The position numbers and the translations under genes were made by a program. This document shows positions 23,801 through 34,925 of a stretch of 64,000 nt of DNA, piece after piece (the first letter of the stretch is position 1; each line of letters starts with the position of its first letter). The stretch comes from Brassica napus. Its lineage: Eukaryota; Streptophyta; Magnoliopsida; Brassicales; Brassicaceae. Location: positions 55,767,377 through 55,831,376 of the forward strand of contig NC_063452.1 of assembly GCF_020379485.1 (NCBI RefSeq), in the 5' to 3' direction. The notes below the pieces were generated by a model. That model ran no database searches. It was not told where the DNA came from and saw only the letters and a list, made by a program, of their open reading frames with translations.

Positions 23801-24831
23801 TCCAAAGGTAATCCATCAGCAAGATATACCTTTCCGTAATTTCCCGCAACATAATTTTCCATGATGTTATGGTGCGGTGTGGTGTGGAATGACGCTCCTG
23901 AGTCAAGAACCCATGAATCGACTGGGCTATCAACATAGGAGATTGACGCTTTGGTGTTATTTCCAGCTGCACCACGAGCTTCACTTTTCCTCGGAGAATC
24001 AACAGACACTACCAATGCATCAACGATTTCACGTGTCACTGCATTGGCTCCGCCTCTAGTGTTGTCTTCCTCCTTCGGTGGTGCTCGGCAATTCTTCTTG
24101 ATGTGACCTGTCTTTCCACAATTCCAGCACTCTGCAGGCTGTCGGAATTTAGACTGACCCCGTCCATTCCTTGACTTCGATCTGCCATTACTCCGGTTAT
24201 TTCTATCTGGGTTTCTCCCTCTGTTTTCCACGTTGAAAGCAGAGCTCGTTGATGCCTCCCCAGAGTCTATCCTTCGAACTTCCTCACCAAGGATACGATC
24301 TCTAACATCATTGAATTTGAGCTTTTGAGTACCCACAGAATTACTAACCGCTGCCCTCATCGGCTCCCAACTATTTGGCAGAGATGCCAACAAAATCAGT
24401 GCTCGCACTTCATCATCAAACTCGATTTCAACCGATGACAGTTGGTTGACAATCGTGTTGAACTCGTTCACATGTGCGGCAACCAGGCCACCTTCTTCCA
24501 TCTTCAAATGAAAGAGTTTCTTCATGAGAAATACCTTATTGTTTGCCGAAGGTTTCTCATACATGTCAGAGAGAACTTTCATGAGCCCTTCCGTGGTCTT
24601 CTCCTTCGCAACGTTGTGAGCAACGTTTTTCGACAGTGTTAACCTTATAACACCCAGAACTTGTCTGTCAAGGAGCTCCCATTCATCCTGATCCATCTTC
24701 TCAGGCTTCTTGCTCAGCGGTTGATGAAGCTTCTTTCCGTACAGATAATCTTCAATTTGCATTCTCCAAAATGCATAATCTGTACCGTCAAATTTCCCGA
24801 TACTATGCGCCAAACCGTCTTCGCCTCCCAT
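20857..24831 (-). CDS. Copia Gag-Pol polyprotein
   Basis: An unbroken frame of 1324 residues when started at the ATG of MGGEDGLAHSIGKFDGTDYA (24831); the preceding in-frame GTG is less likely. Domains in order: a UBN2/DUF4219-type Gag region; a zinc knuckle CWNCGKTGHIKKNC (about 240-253); aspartic protease around VLDSGASFHTT; GAG-pre-integrase LWHCRLGHMSEKGMK; integrase with TDVWGP, SDNGGEY and the downstream Glu (DDE); reverse transcriptase with LLLYVDDMLIV; and RNase H with YCDSKSAIDLAKN. Length and order fit a Tnt1-like copia lineage. No stop or frameshift is visible, so it may be autonomous. Confidence 0.95.
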   Translation of the reverse strand: MGGEDGLAHSIGKFDGTDYAFWRMQIEDYLYGKKLHQPLSKKPEKMDQDEWELLDRQVLGVIRLTLSKNVAHNVAKEKTTEGLMKVLSDMYEKPSANNKVFLMKKLFHLKMEEGGLVAAHVNEFNTIVNQLSSVEIEFDDEVRALILLASLPNSWEPMRAAVSNSVGTQKLKFNDVRDRILGEEVRRIDSGEASTSSAFNVENRGRNPDRNNRSNGRSKSRNGRGQSKFRQPAECWNCGKTGHIKKNCRAPPKEEDNTRGGANAVTREIVDALVVSVDSPRKSEARGAAGNNTKASISYVDSPVDSWVLDSGASFHTTPHHNIMENYVAGNYGKVYLADGLPLDIVGIGDINLKMSDGCVWKITKVRHVPKLMRNLISVGQLDDTGHDVNFGGGAWRVRKGSMVVARGHKRGTLYMTTSYEDTVTVVEDAKQTKLWHCRLGHMSEKGMKLMVANGALPDLKTVDHQMCESCILGKQKRVSFLKGGREPKSEKLELVHTDVWGPAPVASLGGSYYYVTFIDDSTRKVWVYFMKNKYEVFSFFKRWKTMVEVETNLKLKCLRSDNGGEYISGEFTRYCADNGIKMEKTIPGTPQQNGIAERMNRTLNERARSMRLHCGLPKTFWADAISTAAFLINRGPSVPLGFKIPEEVWSRKKVNLSYLKVFGCLAYVHIDDAARSKLDSKSKKCYFIGYGDTEFGYRFWDDENRKIIRSKNVVFNEEALYKDKLREGSEKKEPGAVDLEDILTPELPQDTATAEEEISQDESGEAEESDDSEVVPYTPVTELRRSSRIIRKPLRFSPSLNYILLTDRGEPECYEEAMQVDESIKWELAMNDEMDSLLSNHTWELADLPKEKEALHNKWVYRIKEEPDGSKRYKARLVVKGFQQKEGVDYTEIFSPVVKMVTIRTVLGLVAQEGLHLQQMDVKTAFLHGDLDEEIYMKQPESFEIKGKESLVCKLKRSLYGLKQAPRQWYKRFDSFIKGVGFLRCEADHCCYFKTLEESYLILLLYVDDMLIVGAYLHEINSLKTKLSEEFAMKDLGEARQILGMRISRSKEGLKLSQEEYVKKVLKRFNMDDAKPVSTPLASHFRLSREQSPKTEDEMACMDKVPYASAIGSLMYAMICTRPDIAHAVGVVSRFMSNPGKEHWEAIKWIFRYLKGNPSLSLCFTKSKTGLQGYVDADNGGDIDSTKSTTGYVYTFGGTAICWVSKLQKIVSLSSCEAEYVAVTEATKEMIWLQSFLEELGHDQGKGVLYCDSKSAIDLAKNPVYHARTKHIHRRYHFIRSALEDEMLVLEKIPGSKNPADMLTKVVPYDKLRLCATSVGLLE

Positions 24832-24964
24832 CGTTTCTGGAATCACCGTGTATTAGAACACCTTCGTCGACAAACCGATGTTACTGACAAAATTCACTAT
24901 TCACGAAGTACTGTTCACGTGAATAGTAACCCCACAAAAAATTTGACCGATCACCGTAACTCAG

Positions 24965-24976
24965 GCTCTGATACCA
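24965..24976 (-). other. tRNA-iMet primer-binding site
   Basis: Read on the minus strand, TGGTATCAGAGC lies two bases inside the 5' LTR (LTR edge at 24979). This is the canonical complement of the plant initiator tRNA-Met 3' end used to prime reverse transcription. Confidence 0.9.
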
Positions 24977-24978
24977 GT

Positions 24979-25462
24979 TGTTAGGAAATACGCGGTCAAA
25001 TTTTGCGGAAAACCAGAATTTATGGGAGCGGGAAAACACACAAAATTGTTAACGGAGTTCGGCCAATGTTGCCTACGTCTCCGGACCTGCTACAGATCTT
25101 TTATTATCAACCCGGGAAGTTTTACAAACTCTCAACTCACACCCGATCCCAAATACACTCAAGAAATTATTCGTAATTTCTTAAAGAGAAAGATTTTCTC
25201 ACAAAAAAGATATTTTTTTTTTTCTCTCTTGCACTCTCTTTTCTTCTCTTCTCTTGTTCTCTCTTACTTTGTTTTTCTTGTTTGGGATGATCTTCTTCTT
25301 CTCCTTGTGTGGTTATTTATAGGAGATTATGGGGAGTTGGTGAAACTTCTTGTTGCACCTACCAAAAGAACACAAAAGAAATGTGTTGTTGAATTAATCA
25401 ACAAACACCTTCTTGATACAACTTATTGTTGTACCTACCATTCAAAAACGTGTTTCTTTACA
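24979..25462 (-). repeat. 5' LTR of the copia element
   Basis: 484 bases. On the minus strand CCTATAAATAACC (about 25312-25324) is a good TATA box for the element transcript. Confidence 0.9.
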
Positions 25463-25467
25463 TACAT

Positions 25468-26373
25468 TTCACTAAAAATCAAACATGTATCACTTCTGTG
25501 GTGTCTACAAACACCTTACCTGCATCATCATCTCCCTCATCGTCAATCAGATTCAGCAGAGTCATCGTCATCAGTATCAACGAAGCTAGGAGACGCGTGG
25601 TGACGTGATTGTAGGATCATCTGAACATATGTATGTCCTTTGGACAGCAAATAATCAAACAGATTTGGTCCTGACATGTTTGATTAAGTTTTGCGATTGG
25701 TAACATTCCAGAGTATCAAATTCCGATACAACTTTACCTAGGTAGAGAGTAAATAGGTTAACAAATTGGAAATCTCTTACATAAAAACAACGTATATACA
25801 CTGTTGGAATTGATATGAAAACAAGTCAATGAGACGTACTAGTAAATCTTTAATTGGTGTTGAAAGTGGAAACGCGTCGTGGGGTCTTTCACTATGCATG
25901 TGGCTGATATTAAGAAAATGATAGCTAATCACAAGTTCCAAGCATCAACGTGTATTGAAATCTCCCACACAAACTTTATAACGAATTTTCTTGATATTTC
26001 CTCTTTTGCTTTCCTATTAGGTGATGATCAAAATATTATTGATGTCGATTCATAACATGATTTGATCCAAATAGATGATTCTCTTTTCTTTTTTCAAATA
26101 GATCATAAACTTCTTGGTTTTTGTGGTCCACTATGTAATAGTTTTAACAACAAATCTAAAAGAGTTCTGTATATTTTTGAAGTCTGAACTCAAATCTCTC
26201 TTGGTGTAAGAACTATTAAGCATTTAGCTAACCATTACTAGGTTTAATCAACAACCAGAAATGAAAAACAATAAACCAATATGCAATTTTCAACACCCAT
26301 ATACTTTAACAAATTACACATTCGACCCCCTTTTTAACCAATTCTACAACTCAAACTATGTACACTTGGTTTT
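25468..26373. other. Intergenic, 3' flank of the neprosin gene
   Basis: AT-rich, with no recognised gene. The sequence just after the TACAT duplication continues the pre-insertion flank of the copia element. Confidence 0.4.
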
Positions 26374-29300
26374 TCAAGCACACCTAGGATTAAACCCGGG
26401 ACCACCATAGTAAAAATAAGTTCCCCACTCGTTACTATAAGAACTCTTAATGTCGTAACACTCGGTGTTCTCAGCTAATATCTTGACATCATGCACCGGT
26501 ACGAGACTGTTGTCTGAATCAACGATCTCCAAATTTCGGAAGTAACTTGCTTTTCCAAACCCTTCGTCCGGAAAGTGACCAGAACCCATTTGGGTGGTCG
26601 TGTGCCGGCCTGAAGAACGTGTGTTCACAACCTCACCTCCCCATTCTACGGTGGTTGCGTGGTCGGCTAAGTGGGTGAATAGCTCTGCTGGCCAATACCC
26701 GACAAGTGTGTTGTCGCCTAAACCCATCCACCAATTGCCCCTTTTTGGATCCTGCATGCAATCACAACTGCCATCAGTTTGCATGCTAAACTGAAATTCT
26801 AACTGTGAAATCAGATGTATCACTGGCATCCATAATCTCATCAATCCCTTTTGTAACCACATTTATAGTCATATAAAATAAAATAAGTAACAATATTCAA
26901 GAAATGACGTCCCTGTTATTAAAGTTTACTATATAGAAGATAATAAAAATAGAAAGAGATAAAGAAATGAACCTTCCAAATGAGAATGGTGATATCAAAT
27001 TGGTTTCCCTTGAAAGTGGAGAGGGGGGAAATGGCTGCTCCAATGGCAATCTTGTTATTTGTTTGGATAAATCCAGAACATAGAAGATTGTAACATCCTG
27101 TTGCTTGATATGAATCACTCTAACAAAATACAATATTATCATTAGCTTAAGATATGCGTGCTCAAGGGAAATAAATATGTGTAACCAAGTTGTTGCCAAG
27201 CATGTATCATCCCTTTTCTAGCTTTTGGGCCGAGCCAAATTTAATGATTTGGAGAGTAGTACAGAAATCGGATTGGCATCATATCCAATTAATAATAAGC
27301 TATTAATGCAATAATAAATGCTCTACACCAAACATTATCATCATGACTCTGTTCTACCATTAACTTACAACACATTCAAAGTAAAATTACTTTTAAGTTT
27401 TAACCGGTACTTTTTTTGGGTTTGGCATAAATTACCTTCAGTTTACCTTATCATAATTTACATGCACAGTTTCACTGAATCTCTAGATGACAACTTATCC
27501 CATTGCAGAAAAAGGAACCATATATACAGAGATAAAATATAATATTGGAAGTGTGACTTCAAAGCAATATATGGTAATTCTGAAAATACAATCTATACAC
27601 CATAAGTGGACACTGCACTACACCTAGAAACTACTCCTACTGTCACATGAATGTCCTCAAAAGAAATACATTAATTGAAGTATATCTTCTACATATACTT
27701 CTCAGGGATATTCAGTTTATAGCTACATTGGGGTTTTAGAAACTTGATTTAAAACTGATACGAAAGTGCAATCAATTTCTTTCTGCATCAATACATAAAA
27801 TCAACAAATAAGAAAACAACGTACCGTCCAATAAGTGAATAATCTTGGTCTGTTGTCACCATACAGCTCCGGACTGACCTGACTAGTATAACAATCAAAG
27901 CTTTAGACATATTGCATTGTTATCATGTTTTAGAAAACTCAATAATTATTTTAAAAATAAAATATAAATAAGATATAATGAAAGTGTAAAATAGACAAAG
28001 ACAAGTACCTGCCAGCCAGCTTCGATGCTATTGAGATCAGGACCGACGAAAGATCCCGAGAGAATCCAAATCTGTGAGAGACTAAACTCATTCACTTCTT
28101 CAATCTTCGGGTCCCACACGTTTATCGTAGCTTTTGCTCCGTATATCTCCGACGATGTTTCCGTATACGCGATCGCATGCTATCATTCACCCACCAAGTA
28201 ACTTAAACTTTAGTACTATACAAGTCTTAAATTATAATTCATGATTAACTTTCCAAATCATATTTGTAATCCCAATATATGCTAATGGAAAGCCGTGCAT
28301 TTACATATTCTTGTAGTATATTCAAGAATTATTAAAACGAGATTTTGAACTCCATTGAATGCTTATGTTTTATGTATTTTAAAGACTTTAATTATGAGTC
28401 TGTGTCTGACATTAGAAACTGTTATATATGTTCATAATTAAATGACTACTCAAACGATTCACATTAACATTGCTATCGTGTATTTAGGTACCAACAATGC
28501 TAAATATATATAACTGTCATGCAAAAGATTTTTAATCAGTTTGACTATTATTAAGCTAACATTCACCGAAAATATTGTTGAATCCAGGGAGTGAGTTTAT
28601 GATCTAATGTACCTCGTGTCCACTAGTGCCAAGGGCATCAGGCTTTTCTGTCCGTCGATCAAGGTCAATACTACGTCGCTTTTTGCCAAAGTCAAACAAA
28701 GACTTAGCTCTGAGCACATCGTTCATTGTGTTGCGTCGTATGGGAACAGTTCCCTTGGGGCACCTCGTGCCGTTCACGTGCCACATTTGCCATGCACTTT
28801 CCAATACGTTGGCTGCTTCTTCAACATCAACGCTTCTCTCCTTTTCCATCATCTGCGGCATTCTCGTCGGTGCTTTCTGCATTATTTATCATAATTAAGT
28901 TCTCATCAAAAAAAAAAGTTCTCATCAACCGACTTATTTTGTAGTATAATAGTATGAAAAGTAATTATATTTACCCAGTTATAAATATACTATTACAAAA
29001 AGCAATATGCTAATATAACTTGTCACTTCAAATTCATCAACATTATATTTTAAGTTTTCTTTATTTGTAACATATTTAAATTTAAAAGCATCATTTGAAG
29101 TGTTTTACAGTTTTTTATGAATTTTCTAATTTGATTTCACCTAAAACAGAAAAGTGTTAAATTTATTCCATATAAACTTTTAACTGGTATTTTTATGTTC
29201 GTAATAAATATGTTACAGTAACTTTGCTAATTGTTATAATTCCTGCATAGTATGTTTAAGCTATGTTTGCTACCGTATTTAACATTATATACGAAGTTAC

Positions 29301-29762
29301 AAATAAATAAATGTCGCCATACTTTATTAATTGAATAAAAAGAAAAGTTGCGTGGTCAGAATTACCTGAATCTTGTGATGCTTTAAGAGTGGATGATCCA
29401 AAGCTGGCTGCTTTCTTTTTGGTACACAATCTATTATATCACCATCTGGACTCTGTAAAATATTATTTTATAACAACAAAAAGGGTAAATATTTCACATA
29501 TACATTATACAAATCAATATGCATATATGAAACATGTACACACACACATATATATAACCTGGATGGTGAAGACAGAAGGCTTGTTGATCTTGTTCAAGTG
29601 CTTTTGGATCCTCTCAGCTCTCAAGCTACTAACTTGTCTATGCTGTTTGGTGTAGTTAACGGCAGAGACATGAGTAACTTTTTGCGTCAGAAAGAAACTT
29701 ACAAAAACAAGGAAGATTAGAAATAGACTTCTCTTGTTGAATACAAGAACAAAAACCTCCAT
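26374..29762 (-). CDS. Neprosin-family (DUF239) secreted peptidase-like protein
   Basis: Seven exons join in phase 0 throughout: 29762-29559, 29452-29366, 28876-28613, 28179-28009, 27878-27825, 27119-26973 and 26751-26374, encoding 434 residues. The N-terminus has a hydrophobic signal segment ([15 protein letters not shown]). Exons 1-3 carry the neprosin activation-peptide region ([20 protein letters not shown], then [19 protein letters not shown]). Exons 4-7 carry the neprosin domain ([80 protein letters not shown]) and end [10 protein letters not shown]. Neprosins are glutamic prolyl endopeptidases best known from Nepenthes fluid; most plant members have no proven substrate. The start is the first in-frame ATG before the signal. 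One donor, AAG|GTTCAT, is weak. From memory At5g18460 is the likely orthologue. A partial duplicate lies at 15700-17175. Confidence 0.92.
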
Positions 29763-31135
29763 TGATGGAACTTTTAAAGTTTTGTTTCTTGTATGTATCA
29801 CATTCAGTGTCCAATGAACGAGAAAATAAAGAAATCTGAAACTGAAAGGGGAACAGAATTTTATAGGGTTAAGATGAGAGGAGGACCATTTCAATATTAT
29901 GAAAAGAGATGCTAAAAAAATTCAATAGCGAGTCCAAAATATATAAATGTGTGTGTGTTATAAATGAGGAAGAAGAGAAGTGGGTGAAGAGATATTATGA
30001 AGTGTAAATATGGAAATGGAAGAGAAGAAGCGGAAGCAATGAGGTTTTCGAGAAGAAGATCAAATCAAGATTCATCATTGCCCTGCATCGGTTTGATATT
30101 TATATACAGAGAAATACATATATATTACTTGTTGTATTTTCTTTCTTAGAAGAAAAAAGTAACGAAAAGAGAAAATATTCATTTTATACATGTATGTGTG
30201 AGAGTAAAGCAATGCTATTGATTAAAATAAAGTTAAGAGAAGTAAATGAAACCGAAGCAAGGGAGAACTATAAATACAATAGAGAGACCTACCCAACTAA
30301 CTAAACCTTTCTTCCCTTTTATGACACTCTTTCAATGTTTTCATCTGTCACTCTTTCTTTTTTCTCCTTTTCTAAAATTATAAGTTTATATTGAGAACCA
30401 TACATTACATGTAGTGTATACATCTTCTGGCATTGTATTTGTACGCCTGTGAAAATTCGACTCATATGAATTGGATTTACGAAATATATTGATTTGTGTA
30501 AGTATAACTTTGACAAATAACACAAGTTGTACAATACAAAAAAGTCACTAATATTGGATTGTACGAATTTGGTTTGGTCTAGTTTAGTTTGGAACTACGG
30601 ATACCAGCGAGTCAAAAGTAGAAAATGTTTTAATATGGTTGAGTTTATCTTCCTTTCATAGTAATACCGATTGTATTTATATAAAAAAAATTAGCATTGT
30701 CCAATATAATACTTTACAAATCTGTGAAAATTAACTTACTTTGGAATCTTATAAAAATAATATCATCACATTGCTTCTGTTACAAAGATCTAGTAATTAA
30801 AGTTCTAGTGGATATGCACGAGGCAGATCAACTTAGTGACATGATTATAATAATAATCTAATCATCAGTTTAATATCTTTGATTGGGGTCTCTCAATCGA
30901 TTCAGGTTTTGTAGTTCCATCATCTAAATTTGGTTGTTTATCCCACGTGGCATCTTTAGTTGCGGACATATGCACACCTAAGTTTACTAAACGTAATTAT
31001 TTTGTATAGTTTCAATATTTTGTATAAATTCACAAGATCACTAAGAATAACTGAATTCTTATTAGGTTAAGAAAACTATCTCAAAAACTTAAGCTCTCAC
31101 AAGATGGTCTCTCAATCTCTAAACCATAAGTTATG
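29763..31135. other. Upstream region of the neprosin gene
   Basis: Contains the neprosin promoter. Positions 30154-30475 are the left half of the flank duplicated at 3590-4200. Homology to that copy stops near 30480, marking the left edge of a large insertion block. From 30480 to 31135 I see no gene. Confidence 0.5.
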
Positions 31136-31480
31136 CACTACAAGAAAACGTAGCAGTAACAACGGCGGTTTACGACGAAATTATTTCTTCGTAACTTTAC
31201 ATGGGCTTTACAACGCAATTACGACGAGACATTATTTCGTCGTAAACTCCATGGTAATTTACGACGAAAGGATTTCGTCGTAAAGTCAATGTAAGTTTAC
31301 GACGAAAGTACGTGGAATGCGAAATAGTTGTAAACGTTACATCGACATTACAACAAATCATGTTACCGTTATATAAAGGTGAAAACGTGCATTCAATGTG
31401 CTTTAACTTACCTAAATTCGTTGTAAAGTCGTTGTAAATGTTCCATGTAAAATCCATGTAAAAATTTTCTTGTAAAATCA
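31136..31480 (+). repeat. CACTA left subterminal repeat zone
   Basis: Multiple direct and inverted copies of ACGACGAAAT / TTTCGTCGTAAA. A second related zone at about 31855-32120 duplicates the inner part of this region, as do the following bases (TGTCATTTCCCACAACTCTC at about 31504 and 32139). Confidence 0.8.
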
Positions 31481-31590
31481 TTGTTATATTTCTCTATATA
31501 TATATGTCATTTCCCACAACTCTCTTCTTCACAACACACAACTCTCTTCCTCTCGAACCTGATGGCGTTTAGACTATGTTCCTCATTCAG

Positions 31591-31849
31591 CCACCAATTA
31601 CTATTTCGAAGATGACGATAAGGAACATGAGTCATTCGTCTGTCTGCCAATTCAGTGGAGCGACAAGGAGAAGTGGACGGAAGTGCAGTTGGTTTATACT
31701 TGAAAGGAACCTCCAACCATCGTCAAAGGTTCCTCTCAAGTACAAACCAGCTGCACTTCCGTCCACTTTCTCCTTGTCATTCCACTGAATTGGCAGACAG
31801 ACGAACGACACAGGTTCCTTATCGTCGTCTTAGAAATAGTAACTGGTGG
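31591..31849. repeat. Long inverted repeat (hairpin) inside the CACTA element
   Basis: The left arm (about 31591-31711) begins CCACCAATTACTATTTCGAA. The right arm (about 31726-31849) ends with its near-complement TTAGAAATAGTAACTGGTGG, with a loop of about 14 bases. Pairing continues through CTGCCAATTCAGTGGA against TCCACTGAATTGGCAG. The left arm is open in one frame and reads NYYFEDDDKEHESFVCLPIQ, then WSDKEKWTEVQLVYT, so it looks like an inverted duplication of a captured coding fragment. I do not recognise the source gene. A transcript would fold into a stem of about 120 bp. Confidence 0.8.
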
Positions 31850-32241
31850 CTTAACAACGCAATTACGACGAAACCAACGAAATCAAATTTCGTCGTAAAC
31901 GCCATGTAATATTACGACGCAAGTACGTCGAAAAGTAAACTTTACATCGACATTACAACGAATCATGTTACCGTTATATTTAGGTGAAAACGTGTATTCA
32001 ATGTGCTTTAACTTACCTAATTTCGTCGTAAATTCGTTGTAAATAATATGTTAAAACCATGTAAAATCCATGTAAAATATTCCTTGTAAAATCGTTGTTA
32101 TTTTTCAACTACCCAACTCGAAAATTTCTCTATATATATGTCATTTCCCACAACTCTCTTCCTCACAACACACAAACGGGAGAAAAAAAATCCGAAAAAA
32201 AATCAGAAAAAAAAAGATTTGAAAAAAAAATCTAAGAAAAA

Positions 32242-34744
32242 ATGGCCGGTGGCGGTAGTATTTACGAGTTACGGAGTTGGATGTATTTGCACAAAGATTC
32301 CGACGGGAGGGTGACAAACGCATTTCTGAGCGGGCTAGAGACATTCATGCACCAGGCGGGCTGTACACCGATCACACAGGAAAGCGGTAAGATGTTCTGC
32401 CCCTGTCGGAAATGCAAGAATTCAAAATTTGCACGTAGTGAAACTGTATGGAAGCATTTAGTAAACAGAGGATTTACACCACAGTACTACATTTGGTATC
32501 AACATGGAGAGGGTTATGGGGGAAATGAAGCTAGTAGTAGTAATAATAATTTTGAGGATGGTCATCATAGTGAAGAACCGAATCATTTGCATAATGAATA
32601 TAATTATCATCAAGATCATGAGCAGATGGTAGATCATGATAGGGTTCAAGATATGATTAGTGATGCATTTTTAGAAACAACTACAACAATAGCTGATGGA
32701 ACTGGAAATGTAGAAGAACCTAATTTGGATGCAAAAAGGTTTTATGAAATGCTAGATGCTGCAAATCAACCAATCTACACTGGTTGTAGAGAAGGTCTCT
32801 CTAAATTGTCTCTAGCAGCTAGGATGATGAATATTAAAACGGATCATAATTTACCTGAGAATTGCATGGATGCATGGGTGGAGTTGTTTAAAGAGTATTT
32901 GCCAGAAGACAACGTGTCTGCTGAATCTTATTATGAGATTCAGAAATTGGTTTATAGTCTTGGGTTGCCTTCGGAGATGATTGATGTTTGCATCGACAAC
33001 TGCATGATCTACTGGAAAGAAGATGACAAGTTAGAAGAGTGTCGATTCTGCAAAAAACCACGATTCAAACCGCAAGGCCGTGGGAGGAATAGGGTACCGT
33101 ACCAAAGGATGTGGTACCTACCAATTACAGACAGATTGAAAAGATTATATCAATCTGAGAGGACTGCTGCATCGATGAGGTGGCATGCGGAACATGTCCA
33201 GAGAGATGGTGAGGTTGCACATCCATCAGACGCAAGAGCGTGGAAACATTTCAACAAGGTACACGCAGATTTTGCTACAAATATTCGGAATGTCTATCTT
33301 GGGTTATGCACCGATGGATTTTCTCCATTTGGAATATCTGGTAGACAATATTCTTTGTGGCCAGTCATTCTTACGCCGTACAATTTACCGCCGGATATGT
33401 GCATGGAACAAGAATTTCTATTTTTGACCATATTAATCCCTGGGCCGAAGCATCCAAAACGGTCTCTTGATGTTTTTCTTCAACCGTTGATAGAAGAGCT
33501 AAAGCAATTGTGGTCAGAAGGGGTGTGGACGTACGATTGTTCCTTGAAAAACAATTTTACGATGCGAGCAGTTCTGCTGTGGACGATAAGTGATTTCCCT
33601 GCTTATGGGATGTTGTCTGGCTGGACAACACATGGAAGATTATCTTGTCCATATTGTCTTGGATCGACGGATGCTTTTCAACTGAAGAATGGTAGGAAGA
33701 GTTGTTGGTTTGACTGTCATCGTCGCTTTCTTCCACTTGCCCATCCGTACAGAAGAAATAAGACATTGTTTCGGCACAAAAAAATTGTCAGAGACGGTCC
33801 TCCTCCATATCTCACCGGCCAGCAGATCGAAGCAGACATTGATTATTACGGAGCTCAGGAAACAGTTAAAGTTGGAGGAAATTGGCATGTTCCTGGAAAT
33901 ATGCCTGATGGATATGGTGTGTCTCACAATTGGCATAAGAAGAGTATATTTTGGGAGCTACCCTATTGGAAGGATCTTCTCTTACGCCACAATCTGGATG
34001 TCATGCATATTGAGAAGAACTTTTTTGAGAACATCATGAATACATTACTTAACGTCCCTGGGAAGACAAAAGATAACAAAAAGTCAAGGATGGACTTACC
34101 TGATATTTGCTCAAGAAGTGAGTTACATATCAAGAGCAATGGAAACGTTTCTGTTCCCATCTTCCGGTTGTCATCAGAAGCCAAAACAACTTTGTTTGAC
34201 TGGGTTGCATCAGAAGTTAAGTTTCCTGATGGTTATGTTTCAAATCTGTCAAAATGTGTTGAACGAGGTCAAAAGTTATCCGGAATGAAGAGTCATGATT
34301 GTCATGTGTTTATGCAACGACTTCTTCCATTTGCTTTTGCCGAGCTCCTTCCAGCAAATGTCCATGAAGCACTTGCAGGTAATTATAAAACGTTAATATA
34401 TATACATATGTTATGAAATGTTATTAATTTGATTACTTTTGCAATATACAGCCATCGGCGTTTTTTTCAGAGATCTCAGCACACGTACGTTCAAGGAAGA
34501 AGTCATCGAACAACTTCATCATAACATTCCGATCATATTGTGCAACCTGGAGAAGATATTTCCTCCTTCATTTTTTGACGTCATGGAGCATCTAGTTGTC
34601 CACCTACCATATGAAGCATTGCTTCGTGGACCTGTTCACAACGGATGGATGTATCCGTATGAGCGACAGATGAAACATATATGGGAGAAGTCGAAGATAC
34701 GAGCACTGCTCGTATCTTCCTCCCTAACTCCTCTCCCCCTCTAA
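32242..34744 (+). CDS. CACTA TNP2-like transposase, C-terminally truncated
   Basis: Two exons, 32242-34378 and 34452-34744, join in phase (GCAG|GTAATT donor, TACAG acceptor) to encode 809 residues. The N-terminal transposase-associated domain has CPCRKCKNSKF and VWKHLVNRGFTPQYYIWYQH. The Transposase_21 catalytic region contains LCTDGFSPFGISGRQYSLWP, LLWTISDFPAYGMLSGWTTH and LRHNLDVMHIEKNFFENIMN. Exon 2 starts a DUF4218 domain (FFDVMEHLVVHLPYEALLRG, then GWMYPYERQMKH), but the sequence then diverges and stops at TPLPL. The rest of DUF4218 and the DUF4216 region usual in full-length relatives are missing. Catalytic activity is therefore uncertain, although the main frame is uninterrupted. Confidence 0.9.
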
Positions 34745-34925
34745 GGTAACTTTCTCTCTCTATCTTTTTTTTTTTTTATAGTTTAGGTTGTTAGTTTAGG
34801 TGATTAGTTTAGGGAATTAGTTTAGGTGATTAGTTAACGGAATTAGTTTAGATGATTAGTTTAGAAAATTATTTTAAACAATTCGTTTAGGATATATATT
34901 AATTTAATTTTTTTAAATTTTCTAG
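34745..34925 (+). repeat. Spacer with TTAGTTTAGGTGA minisatellite
   Basis: Between the two CACTA genes a 12-14 base motif, TTAGTTTAGG plus two to four bases, repeats about six times (34783-34870). No coding potential. Confidence 0.7.

Larger units (their letters stand above)
20304..25462 (-). mobile_element. Full-length Ty1/copia LTR retrotransposon
   Basis: Two nearly identical LTRs (20304-20786 and 24979-25462), TG...CA ends (TGTTAGG...TTTACA) and a perfect 5-base target duplication TACAT (20299-20303, 25463-25467) define the element. It reads on the minus strand, so the right LTR is the 5' LTR. A tRNA-iMet-type primer-binding site and a purine-rich tract next to the left LTR are present, and one long polyprotein frame fills the interior. 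The LTRs differ by about one substitution (GGAAGCG against GGGAGCG) and a length change in a T-run, implying a very recent insertion. Confidence 0.95.
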
